From Helicobacter bilis (GTDB taxonomy: Bacteria > Campylobacterota > Campylobacteria > Campylobacterales > Helicobacteraceae), in NCBI RefSeq assembly GCF_900198365.1, contig NZ_FZMS01000042.1, positions 1 through 62,808 on the forward strand: a stretch of DNA of 62,808 nt. Reading direction: 5' to 3'. The translations under genes were made by a program, and so were the position numbers. Below the pieces are notes generated by a model. The model made no database searches and was not told the DNA's origin. It saw only the letters and a program-made list of their open reading frames with translations. Positions 51,866 to 62,347 of the stretch are shown one piece after another; position 1 is the stretch's first letter, and each line of letters starts with the position of its first letter.

Positions 51866-52931
51866 CTAAATTATCTCTTCAACAAAATATCGTGGTCGCC
51901 GCTTAGATTCTGCATAAATCTTGCCGACATACTCGCCAATAATCCCAAGACTTAAAAGCTGAATCCCACTAAAAAAGCATAAGGGAATAATCGTAGAAGC
52001 CCAGCCATACACCACACCATCGGTAAAAAGCTTCACAAAAAGAGCGTAACAACCAAGTGCGATGGAAAGTATAAAAAACACAATGCCTAGCACACTCACA
52101 AGCCGCAAAGGCACAACGCTAAAGCTTGTTATGCCATTCCACGCGAAAGATAGCATTTTGCCTAAAGGATACTTTGACTCTCCGGCAAAACGCTCTAGCC
52201 TATCATACTCTACTACTGCCGTTTGAAAGCCTAGCAAAGGCACAATACCACGCAAAAATAGATTCACTTCACTGAATCTTAGCAGAGCCTTAATAGCCCT
52301 ATTTGAGAGCAGTCTATAATCAGCGTGATTATAAGTGATTTTCACACCCATAATCTCCATAAGTCTATAAAAACCAAGTGCGGTATGCTTTTTAAAAAAG
52401 CTATCTTTCTGCCGCGATTTTCTTACGCCTAAAATGACTTCAGCCCCCATTTTTGCCTTTGCTACAAATTCATCAAAAACACTAATATCATCTTGCAAAT
52501 CACAATCTATACTGATAGCACAATCGCATTTATCCGCCACATATTCTAGCCCTGCTAAAAGGGCGTTTTGATGTCCGCAGTTGCGTGAGAGTTTTAAAGA
52601 GATGATTTTAACCTTATTGTTTGTTGTAGATTCTGTAAGATTAGATTCTGCTGTATTATCTAAAGAGATATTTAAAGTATCTTTATGTTTGCCTATATCG
52701 ATCTTAGCTATATCAGTGGGGGGGGGGGGTAAATGTTGTATTTTTACTGCTTAAATCTTTCAAAATAGACCAAGTGTTATCCTTGCTACCATCATCTACA
52801 AACACACAAAAGCTGTTTTTAGAAATACTTCTAGAATCTATGAGTTGCTCTAACTTTTTAGATATAGTTTTATGAGTTTCTTGCAACACCGCTTCTTCAT
52901 TATAGCAGGGAATAACTATTGCTAACACCAT
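51866..52931 (-). pseudogene. Phase-variable glycosyltransferase family 2 (GtrB/DPM1-like), OFF
   Basis: The first part (52931 to about 52717) reads MVLAIVIPCYNEEAVLQETH and CVFVDDGSKDNTWSILKDL, a GT-A fold start, and runs into a stop just after a coding-strand C12 tract. From 52717 the right frame continues without stop: LKLSRNCGHQNALLAGLEY, then SIDCDLQDDISVF, RGIVPLLGFQTAVVEYDRL and two C-terminal transmembrane helices, ending RPRYFVEEII. With 11 or 14 C the two parts join. Such enzymes pass a sugar to undecaprenyl phosphate for glycan decoration. So this is a contingency locus in the OFF state. A D-S/N-T low-complexity stretch follows the tract. Confidence 0.85.
52718..52729 (-). repeat. 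C12 tract (coding strand) in the glycosyltransferase
   Basis: Twelve G on the plus strand, twelve C in coding sense. The upstream frame meets TGA directly after it. The tract must be 11 or 14 bases for the full protein, so a change of one or two bases switches it on. Confidence 0.9.
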
Positions 52932-53156
52932 GTTTTAATCCTACTTGGTTTATTTATTCATATCTTGGTTGTATCAACTAAAATTAACTTCTAAATTTTA
53001 CTACATTTTCATATATATTCGAGGCTATGAAATTTAACAATTACGCCAGATTTCGCAATCCTAAATAGCCCCTTGATATTGAAAGAAAAATTAGATTTAC
53101 ACCGCATTTAACACGAAAGATAGAAGTAAAAAGTGCTTATCTTGGAGACACCAATT

Positions 53157-54461
53157 TTACTCATTGCAATTTGAGCCACACAGATTTCTTAACTCGCTAT
53201 TTTTCTCATTAAGCATGTTATCAATTTCACGCACAACGCCTTTTGTGCCTTCTTCAAATATGCTCAGATTTTTATCTACAAAATCTTTGCTTACCATTTG
53301 TTTTTCTTTCATAGGCACAGCAATTGCATTTGCATAAGAATGCACGGTTGCATGCTCTTTTTCCAAGTCTTTATAGCCTTGAGTATCTCTAAAGTTTTTA
53401 TGTCCATCACCTTCATAATACCATTTACCAAGACGACAACCCTTATGGTCTGTGATACCAAACTCATCGGAAGTGCCAAGTATGAATGAGTAGAGATTAT
53501 TTTTGTAAATCACATGGTCTAATTTCGCAAGAGAACAGAACACAAGATTGTTTATAATGCTAAGCATGTATTTGGATCTAACAGAAGATGATGATAAGTC
53601 TTGCATCATACCTACTATATCATCAACATTGCAACGCATAGATTCTGAAATCGTATTAATCTCTTCGGTATTTACATGTATATCGCCGCTTTCTTGCTGC
53701 ATTGCTTTTACAACGATTGCAATATCTTTTGTGGCTTTTTGCGTTTTCTCTGCAAGCTTTCTCACCTCATCTGCAACAACTGCAAAGCCTCTGCCATGCT
53801 CTCCAGCCCTTGCTGCTTCAATTGCTGCATTCAATGCTAGTAAGTTGGTCTGCTCTGCAATATCATCAATAAGTGAAATAACATTTGTAATGTCATTGCT
53901 TCTTCCGCTAAGAGATTGTGCTAAGGTCTGTGCATGCTGCATTTTATCGCATAACTCACCAATGTCAGACAAAGACTTTCTTGTGATATCAAGCCCTTGT
54001 TGAGAAATGTCTGCTGCCGCTTCTGAGCTTTTTAGAATCTGTCCTAAGTCATTAAAGATTGCAACAAAGGATTCTTGTGCTGCACCAAGCCCACCCTTTA
54101 GGGCAACATGATGCAAATGCATAATATCAAGCCCACCTAAATCCTTATCTCTAAACGAACATTTTTTGAGACAATATAAGTCTGTATCCTGCACTCTCTT
54201 ATGTTTTGCTATGTAGGACACATCATCTAGCGTTATAACCGCACTTTTATTTGCTAATTGTGTCAATAAGGACTTTGTATCCTTTATAGACTCTGCGTTT
54301 GTATTGCGAAAAACGATTTCACCCTGAGAGATACCAAAAATAATCTCTTCAAATGCAAATGCGCTCACTTGACGATAAAATTCAACCTCTTGTGCCAAAG
54401 CTTTATTCTCTTGTTCCTTAGTTTGCAACTCTTGTCGCAATGTTTTTGAAGATGAAAACAT
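53157..54461 (-). CDS. tlpD: Soluble chemoreceptor TlpD with zinc-binding domain
   Basis: A 434-residue methyl-accepting chemotaxis protein without any transmembrane segment. An N-terminal coiled coil ([19 protein letters not shown]) and unknown sensor part are followed by the signalling domain with the hairpin tip [21 protein letters not shown]. The C-terminal CZB domain (about 315-400) has H in LDHVIYKN, C in [15 protein letters not shown], and two His in [11 protein letters not shown], the zinc site. Size and domain order match H. pylori TlpD, which responds to oxidants, acid or zinc-related cues. It is the sole chemotaxis gene here. Confidence 0.92.
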   Translation of the reverse strand: MFSSSKTLRQELQTKEQENKALAQEVEFYRQVSAFAFEEIIFGISQGEIVFRNTNAESIKDTKSLLTQLANKSAVITLDDVSYIAKHKRVQDTDLYCLKKCSFRDKDLGGLDIMHLHHVALKGGLGAAQESFVAIFNDLGQILKSSEAAADISQQGLDITRKSLSDIGELCDKMQHAQTLAQSLSGRSNDITNVISLIDDIAEQTNLLALNAAIEAARAGEHGRGFAVVADEVRKLAEKTQKATKDIAIVVKAMQQESGDIHVNTEEINTISESMRCNVDDIVGMMQDLSSSSVRSKYMLSIINNLVFCSLAKLDHVIYKNNLYSFILGTSDEFGITDHKGCRLGKWYYEGDGHKNFRDTQGYKDLEKEHATVHSYANAIAVPMKEKQMVSKDFVDKNLSIFEEGTKGVVREIDNMLNEKNSELRNLCGSNCNE

Positions 54462-54643
54462 ACAAAATTACCTTAAAGATTAAAATAAATTCCCGCATTT
54501 TATCACAATTTTATTGTTTTGTGTAATTTCAACACAAATATTTATTTTTTTACTTTAGCATTCATTATATTATCTTTGAGATTGTTTTATTTTGCAAGTT
54601 GGATTCCAAATAGACTTGTATTATAGATTCTATTAAAATATGC

Positions 54644-54649
54644 TACAAT
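54644..54649 (+). promoter_or_regulatory. Candidate -10 for murA
   Basis: TACAAT in TATGCTACAAT lies 43 bases before murA. Confidence 0.5.
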
Positions 54650-54691
54650 AGCGACTTTTATCATACATATTGGAATCAAAAGGGCTTTTTT

Positions 54692-55972
54692 ATGGATTAT
54701 TTAGAAATTGAAGGCGGAAGCACATTGCATGGGAGTGTGAGAATCTCTGGTGCAAAAAATGCAGCATTGCCACTACTTGCTCTATCACTGCTTTCTAGGC
54801 AGCCTATGGAGTTTTATAATCTACCTGAAGTTGCTGATATTAATACTTTTATGCGTTTGCTTACAATGCTTGGGGCAAATATTACAACAGAGGGCAAAGG
54901 ACATAGAATCATAGATACTACAAGTGTGAATGACACAAAGGCAGTATATGATATTGTGCGTAAAATGCGTGCTTCAATCCTTGTTTTAGGACCGCTTTTA
55001 ACGCGTTTTGGGCATTGCGAGGTGAGTTTGCCCGGAGGTTGTGCGATAGGGGCTAGACCCGTTGATTTACATATAAAAGCTATGCAAAAGCTTGGGGCAA
55101 ATATAGAGGTGCAAGGGGGCTATATCATCACTCATGCAAAAGATGGGCTAAAAGGTGCTGATATAGTGTTTGATAAGATAACCGTTACAGGCACAAGCAA
55201 TGTAGTCATGGCAGCCGCCCTTGCAAAAGGCAAAACGCGTATTATTAATGCGGCAAAAGAGCCAGAAGTCGTGCAGTTATGTCAAATATTGCAAGAGAGT
55301 GGATTGCAGATACAAGGCATTGGCACTTCAGAGATTATTATCGAGGGGAGGGGCGGGGAATTACTTGATTTAAAACCAACTAGAGTGATACCAGATAGGA
55401 TTGAAGCGGGGACTTATCTGTGTATTGGCGCGATTACAAACTCACAGATTACGCTACATGATGTATGTGAAGACCATATTGAAAGCATTGTGCTGAAGCT
55501 ACATGAAATAGGTTTTGAGACAGAGTTTTGCTCTAGTGATACAAACAAAGCGATAACGATATATCCATGCAAGACCCCGTTAAAAGCATTCCGCATTACA
55601 ACAACAGAATATCCGGGCTTTCCGACTGATATGCAAGCACAATTTATGGCTTTAAGCACACAATGTAATGGATCAAGTTTTATTAAAGAAACTTTATTTG
55701 AAAATCGCTTCATGCATGTAAATGAGTTACAAAGACTAGGTGCAAATATAGCTATCGATGGCAATGTCGCACAGATTAATGGGAAAAGCGAACTCATAGG
55801 TGCAGATGTGATGGCAACAGATTTGCGTGCTTCATCTGCCCTTGTGCTTGCCGCTCTTGTAGCAAAAGGTATCACTAGAGTGCATAGAATCTATCATTTA
55901 GACAGAGGATATGAGCAACTTGAAGTAAAGCTTAGCTCACTTGGTGCAAAAATACGCCGCTTGAGCGAATAG
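54692..55972 (+). CDS. murA: UDP-N-acetylglucosamine 1-carboxyvinyltransferase
   Basis: MurA transfers enolpyruvate to UDP-GlcNAc, the first committed step of peptidoglycan synthesis. The 426-residue sequence has [17 protein letters not shown] (Lys22) and [15 protein letters not shown], where Cys117 is the residue attacked by fosfomycin and is intact. GYPxDMQ is present as [17 protein letters not shown], and [17 protein letters not shown] with HIDRGYE-like [13 protein letters not shown] closes the second domain. Length is normal. It is transcribed alone on the plus strand. Confidence 0.97.
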   Translation: MDYLEIEGGSTLHGSVRISGAKNAALPLLALSLLSRQPMEFYNLPEVADINTFMRLLTMLGANITTEGKGHRIIDTTSVNDTKAVYDIVRKMRASILVLGPLLTRFGHCEVSLPGGCAIGARPVDLHIKAMQKLGANIEVQGGYIITHAKDGLKGADIVFDKITVTGTSNVVMAAALAKGKTRIINAAKEPEVVQLCQILQESGLQIQGIGTSEIIIEGRGGELLDLKPTRVIPDRIEAGTYLCIGAITNSQITLHDVCEDHIESIVLKLHEIGFETEFCSSDTNKAITIYPCKTPLKAFRITTTEYPGFPTDMQAQFMALSTQCNGSSFIKETLFENRFMHVNELQRLGANIAIDGNVAQINGKSELIGADVMATDLRASSALVLAALVAKGITRVHRIYHLDRGYEQLEVKLSSLGAKIRRLSE

Positions 55973-56238
55973 CGAAAAAGTAATCAATCGGGTTAGTGCT
56001 ATTATGTTGTAGTATTACCTTGGCACTTCTTTTAAACCTATATCTTGTAAAAAGAATACTTTAAATATTTTGTACTGGAGACTAAGAGTTATTCTGCAGT
56101 ATAAGGGAAATATATTGTCTAAACTTCTGTTGAAAATATAGAAAATTTATAACATTCTGATTTTTAGAATCTTGTTTTTATTACAATTACCACTTGTATG
56201 CCAATTTTATAGTCTAAAACTCTAAAAACTAATAAAGA

Positions 56239-56481
56239 TTATTGTTCGTCCTTTCCAATGTAAATTTTAACATCAAGGGTATTATCCCTATGTGCTGTTG
56301 CATTGACTACGATATGTGGTGTTTTGGCATATTGTTTCATGAGGTTTGCAATATCTTTTTTGAGATTATCAAGGTAGTTAATCTGCAAACCTCTTTCATT
56401 CATTAACACATTATTTAGTCTATTTTTTGCAAGTGTGGCGGTACCGCTACTTTCACTTTTGTTTCTAAAAAGAAATAACAT
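56239..56481 (-). CDS. minE: Cell division topological specificity factor MinE
   Basis: An 80-residue MinE. The N terminus (MLFLFRNKSESSGTATLAKNRL) is the membrane-targeting and MinD-interacting region, with TATLAKNRLNNVLMNERG matching the A-x-x-R-[LM]-x-x-[VI]-[LI] pattern; the later part (DIANLMKQYA and VNATAHRDNTLDVKIYIG) forms the topological domain. It stimulates MinD ATPase to drive pole-to-pole oscillation. It follows minD by nine bases. minC is not seen beside it. Confidence 0.94.
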   Translation of the reverse strand: MLFLFRNKSESSGTATLAKNRLNNVLMNERGLQINYLDNLKKDIANLMKQYAKTPHIVVNATAHRDNTLDVKIYIGKDEQ

Positions 56482-56490
56482 AATAGCCCC

Positions 56491-57312
56491 CTAAAAACCA
56501 AAAAATTTCTTTAAATTACTGATAAAACCATTTGATTGCTTAAAGGTCTCAAATGGCACTTCTTCCCCTAAGATTCTACGCGAGATTCTCTCATAGGCTA
56601 AACCACTCTCTGTTTTTGAAAAAATAGTTGGCTCACCGCTATTTGTAGCCCCAATCACCTTTTCATCTTCTGGCACGATACCAATCAAGGGTAAGGCTAA
56701 GATCTGCAAAACATCATCGCATGATAGCATGTCTTGTTTTGCGACTAATTCTGGTCGCAAACGATTGACAATAATATGTTTTTCTAGCTCACTGCCTTGC
56801 TTTGCCTTATCACTTTTAGAATCTATGATTCCAACAACACGATCGCTATCTCTTACTGAGCTAACTTCAGGTGTTACCACAATGATCGCCCTATCAGCCC
56901 AAAATATCGTATGCTCAAAACCACTTTCAATACCTGCAGGACTATCAAGCAAGATATAATCAAACTCTAGTTTCAGCTTCTCAAGCAACTCTTTGACCTT
57001 ATCTTTATCAAGTATTGTTTTATCTTTTGTTTGGCTTGCGGGTAGAAAGTAGAGATTTTTTGCCCTTTTGTGATTGACTATGGCTTGAGAAAGATTGCAT
57101 TTATTCTCCATCACATCGATCACATCATAGACAATGCGGCGTTCAAGTCCAAGTATCATGTCAAGATTCCGCAAGCCAATATCAAAATCTACTGCAATGA
57201 CTTTTTTACCACTCTCACTTAAACCAACACCGATATTTGCAGTAGCAGTAGATTTGCCAACACCACCTTTACCTGAAGTGATAGCGATAACAATGCCTTG
57301 CTTGTTTCCCAT
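56491..57312 (-). CDS. minD: Septum site-determining ATPase MinD
   Basis: A 273-residue ParA-type ATPase. [20 protein letters not shown] is the deviant Walker [21 protein letters not shown] and [20 protein letters not shown] are the switch regions, and [20 protein letters not shown] is conserved. The C-terminal tail ([10 protein letters not shown]) is an amphipathic helix that binds membrane as ATP-bound dimer. It and MinE restrict septum placement to midcell. AAGGGC precedes the ATG. Confidence 0.97.
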   Translation of the reverse strand: MGNKQGIVIAITSGKGGVGKSTATANIGVGLSESGKKVIAVDFDIGLRNLDMILGLERRIVYDVIDVMENKCNLSQAIVNHKRAKNLYFLPASQTKDKTILDKDKVKELLEKLKLEFDYILLDSPAGIESGFEHTIFWADRAIIVVTPEVSSVRDSDRVVGIIDSKSDKAKQGSELEKHIIVNRLRPELVAKQDMLSCDDVLQILALPLIGIVPEDEKVIGATNSGEPTIFSKTESGLAYERISRRILGEEVPFETFKQSNGFISNLKKFFGF

Positions 57313-57520
57313 TTATGCCCTTTCATCTTGCTGTGTATTATTGAAAAGTGTATTCTAACTAAACTTTTAATACTTTATATAAATTACTATGAAACTTTGA
57401 GAAAATATTGTAGCTTGACAAATGCTTAAAATATGTTAGCTTATAGCTTGTGTTATAGAATCTTTTTGGAATGTATAATGACTAGATTCTACATAATTTG
57501 GGTTAATCTCTTTATTTGTT

Positions 57521-58024
57521 TTAGAATCTATTGTTTGGATTTGATAGGATAGCATTTCTAGAGCTTTCTAATAATGCTTCTTCTTCATTTGATTTTATCT
57601 CTTGTATTTTGGTTTCATCAAAATCTTGCATTGCATTTGATTGCCCAAAGATATTTAACTCTAACACATTCATCGCATTCATAAATACGCATATATCACG
57701 CACAGCACTATTATTTACTGGGATAGTAATCTGTATAATACTTGCAAAAGGGATAACAACAAGGCTTGGAAAGTTATCCCTACCAAAGCCTGCTTCAAAT
57801 GACATATCATCTTGCCATATTTCAATGCTTTCAAAGGTAAAACCTGCAAGTATAAAATCTATAATAGGGTGAAACTGACGTGAAATTTCTTCAGGTAATT
57901 CTGGGTCAAACTGCACTCTATGCCGACTACATTGCACAGAAAAGTGGATATTTTGACTGATAAGTAGTTGTATAATTTCTCTTGCATGTTTTGCAAGCAT
58001 GGGTTTTAAATCTTTATTTTGCAT
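57521..58024 (-). CDS. Conserved hypothetical protein
   Basis: A 167-residue soluble protein, no signal peptide or membrane segment. The start is helical (KPMLAKHAREIIQLLISQNI), the centre beta-rich (HFSVQCSRHRVQFDPELPEE, MSFEAGFGRDNFPSLVVIPF). An SspB-like reading (beta strands followed by V-I-P-F-x-x-I-x-x-I) is possible but weak. The last 45 residues are acidic and probably disordered. AAGGAAGTCA precedes the ATG. It is between minD and putP, with gaps of 208 and 89 bases. Confidence 0.6.
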   Translation of the reverse strand: MQNKDLKPMLAKHAREIIQLLISQNIHFSVQCSRHRVQFDPELPEEISRQFHPIIDFILAGFTFESIEIWQDDMSFEAGFGRDNFPSLVVIPFASIIQITIPVNNSAVRDICVFMNAMNVLELNIFGQSNAMQDFDETKIQEIKSNEEEALLESSRNAILSNPNNRF

Positions 58025-58113
58025 TGACTTCCTTTATTTGCAATAGCCTAAGATTATACAAAAAATATGCAAAGAAAACTCCAAATATCACCAATATACG
58101 ACAGCATATAATC

Positions 58114-59922
58114 TTAAATATTCCCTGCCTTCATTTCTACCATCATTTTATCAAATGCTTCTTTAGTCCCCGGTCTCACAGGCTGCATTAAACTCACAAG
58201 AATGATAGCAATACTCGCACATACAAAGCCCGGCACAATCTCATAAATAGGAAAATATGTGTAAAAAAAGTTATTATGCAATACCACGACTACCGCACCA
58301 GTTATCATACCAGCAATAGCACCCATTCTAGTCATTCGCTGCCAAAATAAAGAGAATAGCACAACACTACCAAAACTCGCACCAAATCCAGCCCAAGCAT
58401 ACGCTACAATGCTAAGAATGCTAGAATCTTTGTTTGTAGAGATGAAAAATGCAACAAATGACACGACTAAAACACTTGCCCTACTAAAAAACATAACCTG
58501 CTTTGGTGTCGCATCGGTCTTTAGAATCTTTTTGTAAAAATCTTCTGCCACAGTTGAAGCAGATACTAAAAGCTGACTACTCGCTGTGCTCATAATCGCA
58601 GCAAGTAAGGCGGAAAGTAAGATTCCAGTAACCCATGGATTAAAAAGCGTTTGGGACATAATGATAAATATCTTTTCAGGATCACTAAAACTTATATCAA
58701 ACTTTGTAGCATAAGCTAAGCCCAACATACCCACAAAACACGCACCAATAAGGCTTATAATCATCCATGACATACCTATGATAGTCGCTGTTGGAATGTC
58801 CTTTGTAGAGCGGATAGACATGAAACGCACGATAATATGTGGCTGTCCAAAATAGCCAAGCCCCCAAGCAATAGCAGATATTACACTAAGCAGCGTAACC
58901 CCTTGAAAGAAAGAAAAATGTGCTTTTTCTTCCATAGAGGCAGTAGTAGCAGAATCTATGCTAGAAAGCAAGGATTGAATCTTTTTATCAATATCTTTTG
59001 GTGGATTTGAGAGAGTTGCATTGATTTCACTAGCTTCATTTGCAAGTGTGCTAAAGTCTTTAGGGTTATTACTGATTTCACTTAGCGTATTTAAAGATTC
59101 TATAAGCATGGGTAGATTCTGCTTGATAGTATCAATATCTTTATTGTTTTGTGCCTGTTTGATTTCATCTAAAATTGTATTGACATCGGTATCAAGGTAT
59201 TGCTGTGTCTTTAATACTCTTTCATTATGGACTTCATCACTTTTTTGTATATAGCTTTTTGCCTCGCTTAAGCCACCGATTTGATTTAGCATAACAATAG
59301 GCACTACAATTAAGGCTAACATCATAAGCACACCTTGCAAAAGATCAGTCCAACAAACCGCCAAATATCCACCAAAAAAAGTATAAATAACGATAATTCC
59401 AGCACCAATCATAAGTGATATTTGATAATCGATATGGAAAGTTTGCTCAAAAAGTTTTGCCCCAGCAATAAGCCCAGATGAGATATAAAACACAAAAAAC
59501 ACAAGGATAACAATCGCTGAAATAAGTCGCAAAATATGCTTATCATCAGAGAATCTTGTCTCAAAATAATCCGGGATAGTGATTGAATTATCAATGACTT
59601 CTGTATAGATTCTAAGTCTTTTTGCCACAAAAAGCCAGTTTAAAAACATGCCAATGCTAAGCCCAATGGCAATCCATGCGTTTAAAAGCCCTGCAACATA
59701 CAATGCCCCAGGCAAACCCATAAGTAGCCAACTACTCATATCAGATGCCCCAGCAGATAAAGCACTCACCGCTGGACCCATGCTTCTCCCGCCAAGGAAA
59801 AATTCTTCAGGATTTTTTGTCTTTCGCCAAAAATATAATCCAATACCTATCATTACCACAGCATATAAGCCAAAAGTAGCAAAAATAGGGAAGCCTAGAC
59901 TTTGCACTTCAAGTGTATTCAT
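58114..59922 (-). CDS. putP: Sodium/proline symporter PutP with a helical insert
   Basis: A sodium:solute symporter (SSS family). [20 protein letters not shown] and [18 protein letters not shown] are the classic N-terminal signature. [40 protein letters not shown] and [19 protein letters not shown] are the PutP blocks. Length is 602, about 105 more than usual. The extra is at about residues 218-320, between [11 protein letters not shown] and [20 protein letters not shown]. It is an acidic, Lys/Asn/Leu-rich and probably helical stretch in a loop. It does not consist of AGATTCT repeats. It imports proline with Na+. putA is not here. Confidence 0.93.
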   Translation of the reverse strand: MNTLEVQSLGFPIFATFGLYAVVMIGIGLYFWRKTKNPEEFFLGGRSMGPAVSALSAGASDMSSWLLMGLPGALYVAGLLNAWIAIGLSIGMFLNWLFVAKRLRIYTEVIDNSITIPDYFETRFSDDKHILRLISAIVILVFFVFYISSGLIAGAKLFEQTFHIDYQISLMIGAGIIVIYTFFGGYLAVCWTDLLQGVLMMLALIVVPIVMLNQIGGLSEAKSYIQKSDEVHNERVLKTQQYLDTDVNTILDEIKQAQNNKDIDTIKQNLPMLIESLNTLSEISNNPKDFSTLANEASEINATLSNPPKDIDKKIQSLLSSIDSATTASMEEKAHFSFFQGVTLLSVISAIAWGLGYFGQPHIIVRFMSIRSTKDIPTATIIGMSWMIISLIGACFVGMLGLAYATKFDISFSDPEKIFIIMSQTLFNPWVTGILLSALLAAIMSTASSQLLVSASTVAEDFYKKILKTDATPKQVMFFSRASVLVVSFVAFFISTNKDSSILSIVAYAWAGFGASFGSVVLFSLFWQRMTRMGAIAGMITGAVVVVLHNNFFYTYFPIYEIVPGFVCASIAIILVSLMQPVRPGTKEAFDKMMVEMKAGNI

Positions 59923-60137
59923 AATATCTCCTATTTAAAGTTAATTTTCATGGCATTAAGACTTCATAATAGTATAAGTTGTTAAATCGGTTTCTATTTG
60001 TCTTCGAAAAAAATGGATTAAATACAATAAGTAACATGTATACAGAATCTAAAGTGAAAGACAAACACAATTTTTCTTGTGAAACCCTTGAGTGATTTGC
60101 AAAATCTACATAATCAAATAAAATTATATACAATACA

Positions 60138-60977
60138 TTATTTTTGCGTTCTACCGCATATCCTATATACAAAATGCACGATAGGCGTTAAGATTCCATA
60201 CTGATGAGTGCGTAAAATGCGTGAGAGATAATCGCCTATGCTTTGCACACATTGCACTAAAATAATAAGCACAATCACGCAGGAATACAACACATCAAGT
60301 CTAGAATCATAAAAGCCATACTTAATAGCCAAGTCGCCCAAACCACCACCGCCAACACTACCAGCCATAGCAGAAAAGCCGATAATAGCAATAATTGCGA
60401 TTGTAGCGGCATTAATGAGTGAAGGAAGAGATTCTGCTATCATCATAAAGATTACTTCTAGCTTACTTGCTCCCATGCTTAAAGTCGCCTCTATTATGCC
60501 ATGATTGACTTTCTCTAATGCCCCCTCAAAAAGTCTTGCTACAAATGGTATAGCAGCAATAGATAAAGCAAAAGAAGCCGCATCAGGTCCTATACTAGTC
60601 CCAATTAGCATTTTTGAGATAGGCAGCAGGGCAACGATTAGCACAATAAAAGGAAATGATCGTATAGTATTTACTATCATGCCTAGAATCTTATTAAAAG
60701 TTGGCGCACTTAAAAGAGAGTTTTTTTTGGTAATAGTAAGAATCACACCCAAAGGAAGCCCAAACGAGATTGTAAAAAAGCTTGATAAAAACACCATATA
60801 TAATGTCTCAAATGTGCCTTCCATAAGTAAATCTATCACATCAAATACTCTTGCTGCTGTATCTTCATCACTAAAAAGCAGATAGCAAAGCACCTGCAGT
60901 GATGAGCTGACCTCATCATCACTTAAGGCTTGTGGTAGTTGAAAAAAGTTTAGAATCCATGGTTGTGCTTCTTGCAT
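60138..60977 (-). CDS. metI: Methionine ABC transporter permease MetI
   Basis: A 279-residue inner membrane permease. The core begins at about residue 52 (MEGTFETLYMVFLSSFFTIS). VNTIRSFPFIVLIVALLPIS and VEATLSMGASKLEVIF-like IIEATLSMGASKLEVIFMMI (the EAA coupling loop) are present, and AIIGFSAMAGSVGGGGLGDL, AIKYGFYDSRLDV end the family block. The 50-residue N-terminal extension (QPWILNFFQLPQALSDDEVS) is not typical. AAGGGAT supports the distal start. It follows metN by 17 bases; the substrate-binding lipoprotein MetQ is not adjacent. Confidence 0.92.
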   Translation of the reverse strand: MQEAQPWILNFFQLPQALSDDEVSSSLQVLCYLLFSDEDTAARVFDVIDLLMEGTFETLYMVFLSSFFTISFGLPLGVILTITKKNSLLSAPTFNKILGMIVNTIRSFPFIVLIVALLPISKMLIGTSIGPDAASFALSIAAIPFVARLFEGALEKVNHGIIEATLSMGASKLEVIFMMIAESLPSLINAATIAIIAIIGFSAMAGSVGGGGLGDLAIKYGFYDSRLDVLYSCVIVLIILVQCVQSIGDYLSRILRTHQYGILTPIVHFVYRICGRTQK

Positions 60978-60994
60978 AGTAATCCCTTATATAT

Positions 60995-62053
60995 TTAGTC
61001 CTCTATTACAGAATCTTGTGAGATAGAATCTTGTGTTTGTGTAGTTTTATTTGCCACTAAATCTTGCAAAGATTCTATAATTAAGCCCTTACTTCTTAGA
61101 TACCCAATCGCTCTCTCTCTTGCTTGTGCGTCATCACCAAAATCAACGATCAAATGTCCCACTTCAGCCGTTGCAAGCGCTTCAATATTACCCGCTAAAA
61201 TATTTACATTTACATTAAATTCTCTAATAATTTCAGCGATTAAAGGCTCATGAATATATTCGCCAACAAATGAGATTTTATACGCATTCTTATGTGATTT
61301 TTGCAAGATCTCTTCTTGTGATAATGCAGGGAGAAAAGAGATTAATTCTTTTGTTACTTCATGCTTTGGATTTGCAAAGATTTGTTCGACCTGTCCTTCT
61401 TCTACAATCACGCCATTACTCATCACACACATGCTATTACAAATTGATCGCACCACTTCTATTTGGTGCGTAATCATAACAATGGTTAATCCAAGCTTCC
61501 TTTGTATATCCTGTAAAAGTTGCAGAATGGATTGTGTAGTTTTAGTATCGAGTGCGCTTGTAGCCTCATCACATAATAGAATCTTTGGGTGATTTGCTAA
61601 TGCCCTTGCTATCGCTATCCTTTGCTTCTGTCCTCCACTTAGCTGATTTGGATAAAAGTCTGCTTTATCTTGCAATCCTACAAGCTCTAAAAGCTCACTC
61701 ACACGCGATCTAATATCACTCTTTTTCCATTTAGCTATCTCTAAGGCAAAGGCTACATTGCCAAATACATTTCTAGAATCTAAAAGATTAAAATGCTGAA
61801 AAATCATGCCTATTTTTTGCCTTGCTTTTTGCAGACTAGATTCCTTTAGTGTTAAGATATTTGTTCCATCGATTATTACTTCACCTGTTGTTGGTGTCTC
61901 TAGCTTATTTATAAGCCGCACAAGTGTGGATTTCCCTGCACCAGAATAGCCGATAATCCCCATAATATCCCCCTTTTTTACTTGAAGATTTAAGGGCTTA
62001 ATCGCTTGGAATCCATTCGCATAAGTCTTTGTAATATTTTTTAGTATAATCAC
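60995..62053 (-). CDS. metN: Methionine ABC transporter ATP-binding protein MetN
   Basis: A 352-residue ABC ATPase. GYSGAGKSTLVRLINKLETP is Walker A, LSGGQKQRIAIARALANHPK is the signature, ILLCDEATSALDTKTT is Walker B and MITHQIEVVRSIC the H-loop. From about residue 265 the C-terminal NIL domain (KISFVGEYIHEPLIAEIIRE, VNILAGNIEAL) binds methionine and inhibits transport when the cell is replete. The C-terminal tail (TQTQDSISQDSVIED) is AGATTCT-derived low complexity. The start is GTG at 62053 without a strong ribosome-binding site. Confidence 0.95.
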   Translation of the reverse strand: MIILKNITKTYANGFQAIKPLNLQVKKGDIMGIIGYSGAGKSTLVRLINKLETPTTGEVIIDGTNILTLKESSLQKARQKIGMIFQHFNLLDSRNVFGNVAFALEIAKWKKSDIRSRVSELLELVGLQDKADFYPNQLSGGQKQRIAIARALANHPKILLCDEATSALDTKTTQSILQLLQDIQRKLGLTIVMITHQIEVVRSICNSMCVMSNGVIVEEGQVEQIFANPKHEVTKELISFLPALSQEEILQKSHKNAYKISFVGEYIHEPLIAEIIREFNVNVNILAGNIEALATAEVGHLIVDFGDDAQARERAIGYLRSKGLIIESLQDLVANKTTQTQDSISQDSVIED

Positions 62054-62175
62054 TTTGTGCCTTAATCGCTCTAATTCTGTTTTTATAGGGTCTTAAATAC
62101 AAATAAAAGCTGGAATAATAGCATATTTTTATAAATACGATATGTAATTATTATTTTTATCTCATTTTAGCTAAA

Positions 62176-62203
62176 ACTCATTTTATTAAAAATGATAATG
62201 AGT
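62176..62203. promoter_or_regulatory. Inverted repeat, possible metal-regulator site
   Basis: ACTCATT (62176-62182) and AATGAGT (62197-62203) pair perfectly round an A/T centre containing AATGATAATG, which recalls half of a Fur box. It lies between metN and the outer membrane protein, both transcribed away from it. Confidence 0.35.
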
Positions 62204-62347
62204 AGAATTTGTAGAAATTTGGAATCTTTACTACAATATGTTGTGTAATAAAACTACATAAAAATTGTCATTAATATGTTATTTATTATGATATGGCAGA
62301 ATCACCGCCGTATTTTCATTAACATTTTTAACATTTGGGAGAGTGAT

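Noticed and set aside
52932-53156. Short ORF starting ATGAAATTTAACAATTACGC as a small gene
   Set aside because: It stops after 13 codons and has no ribosome-binding site.
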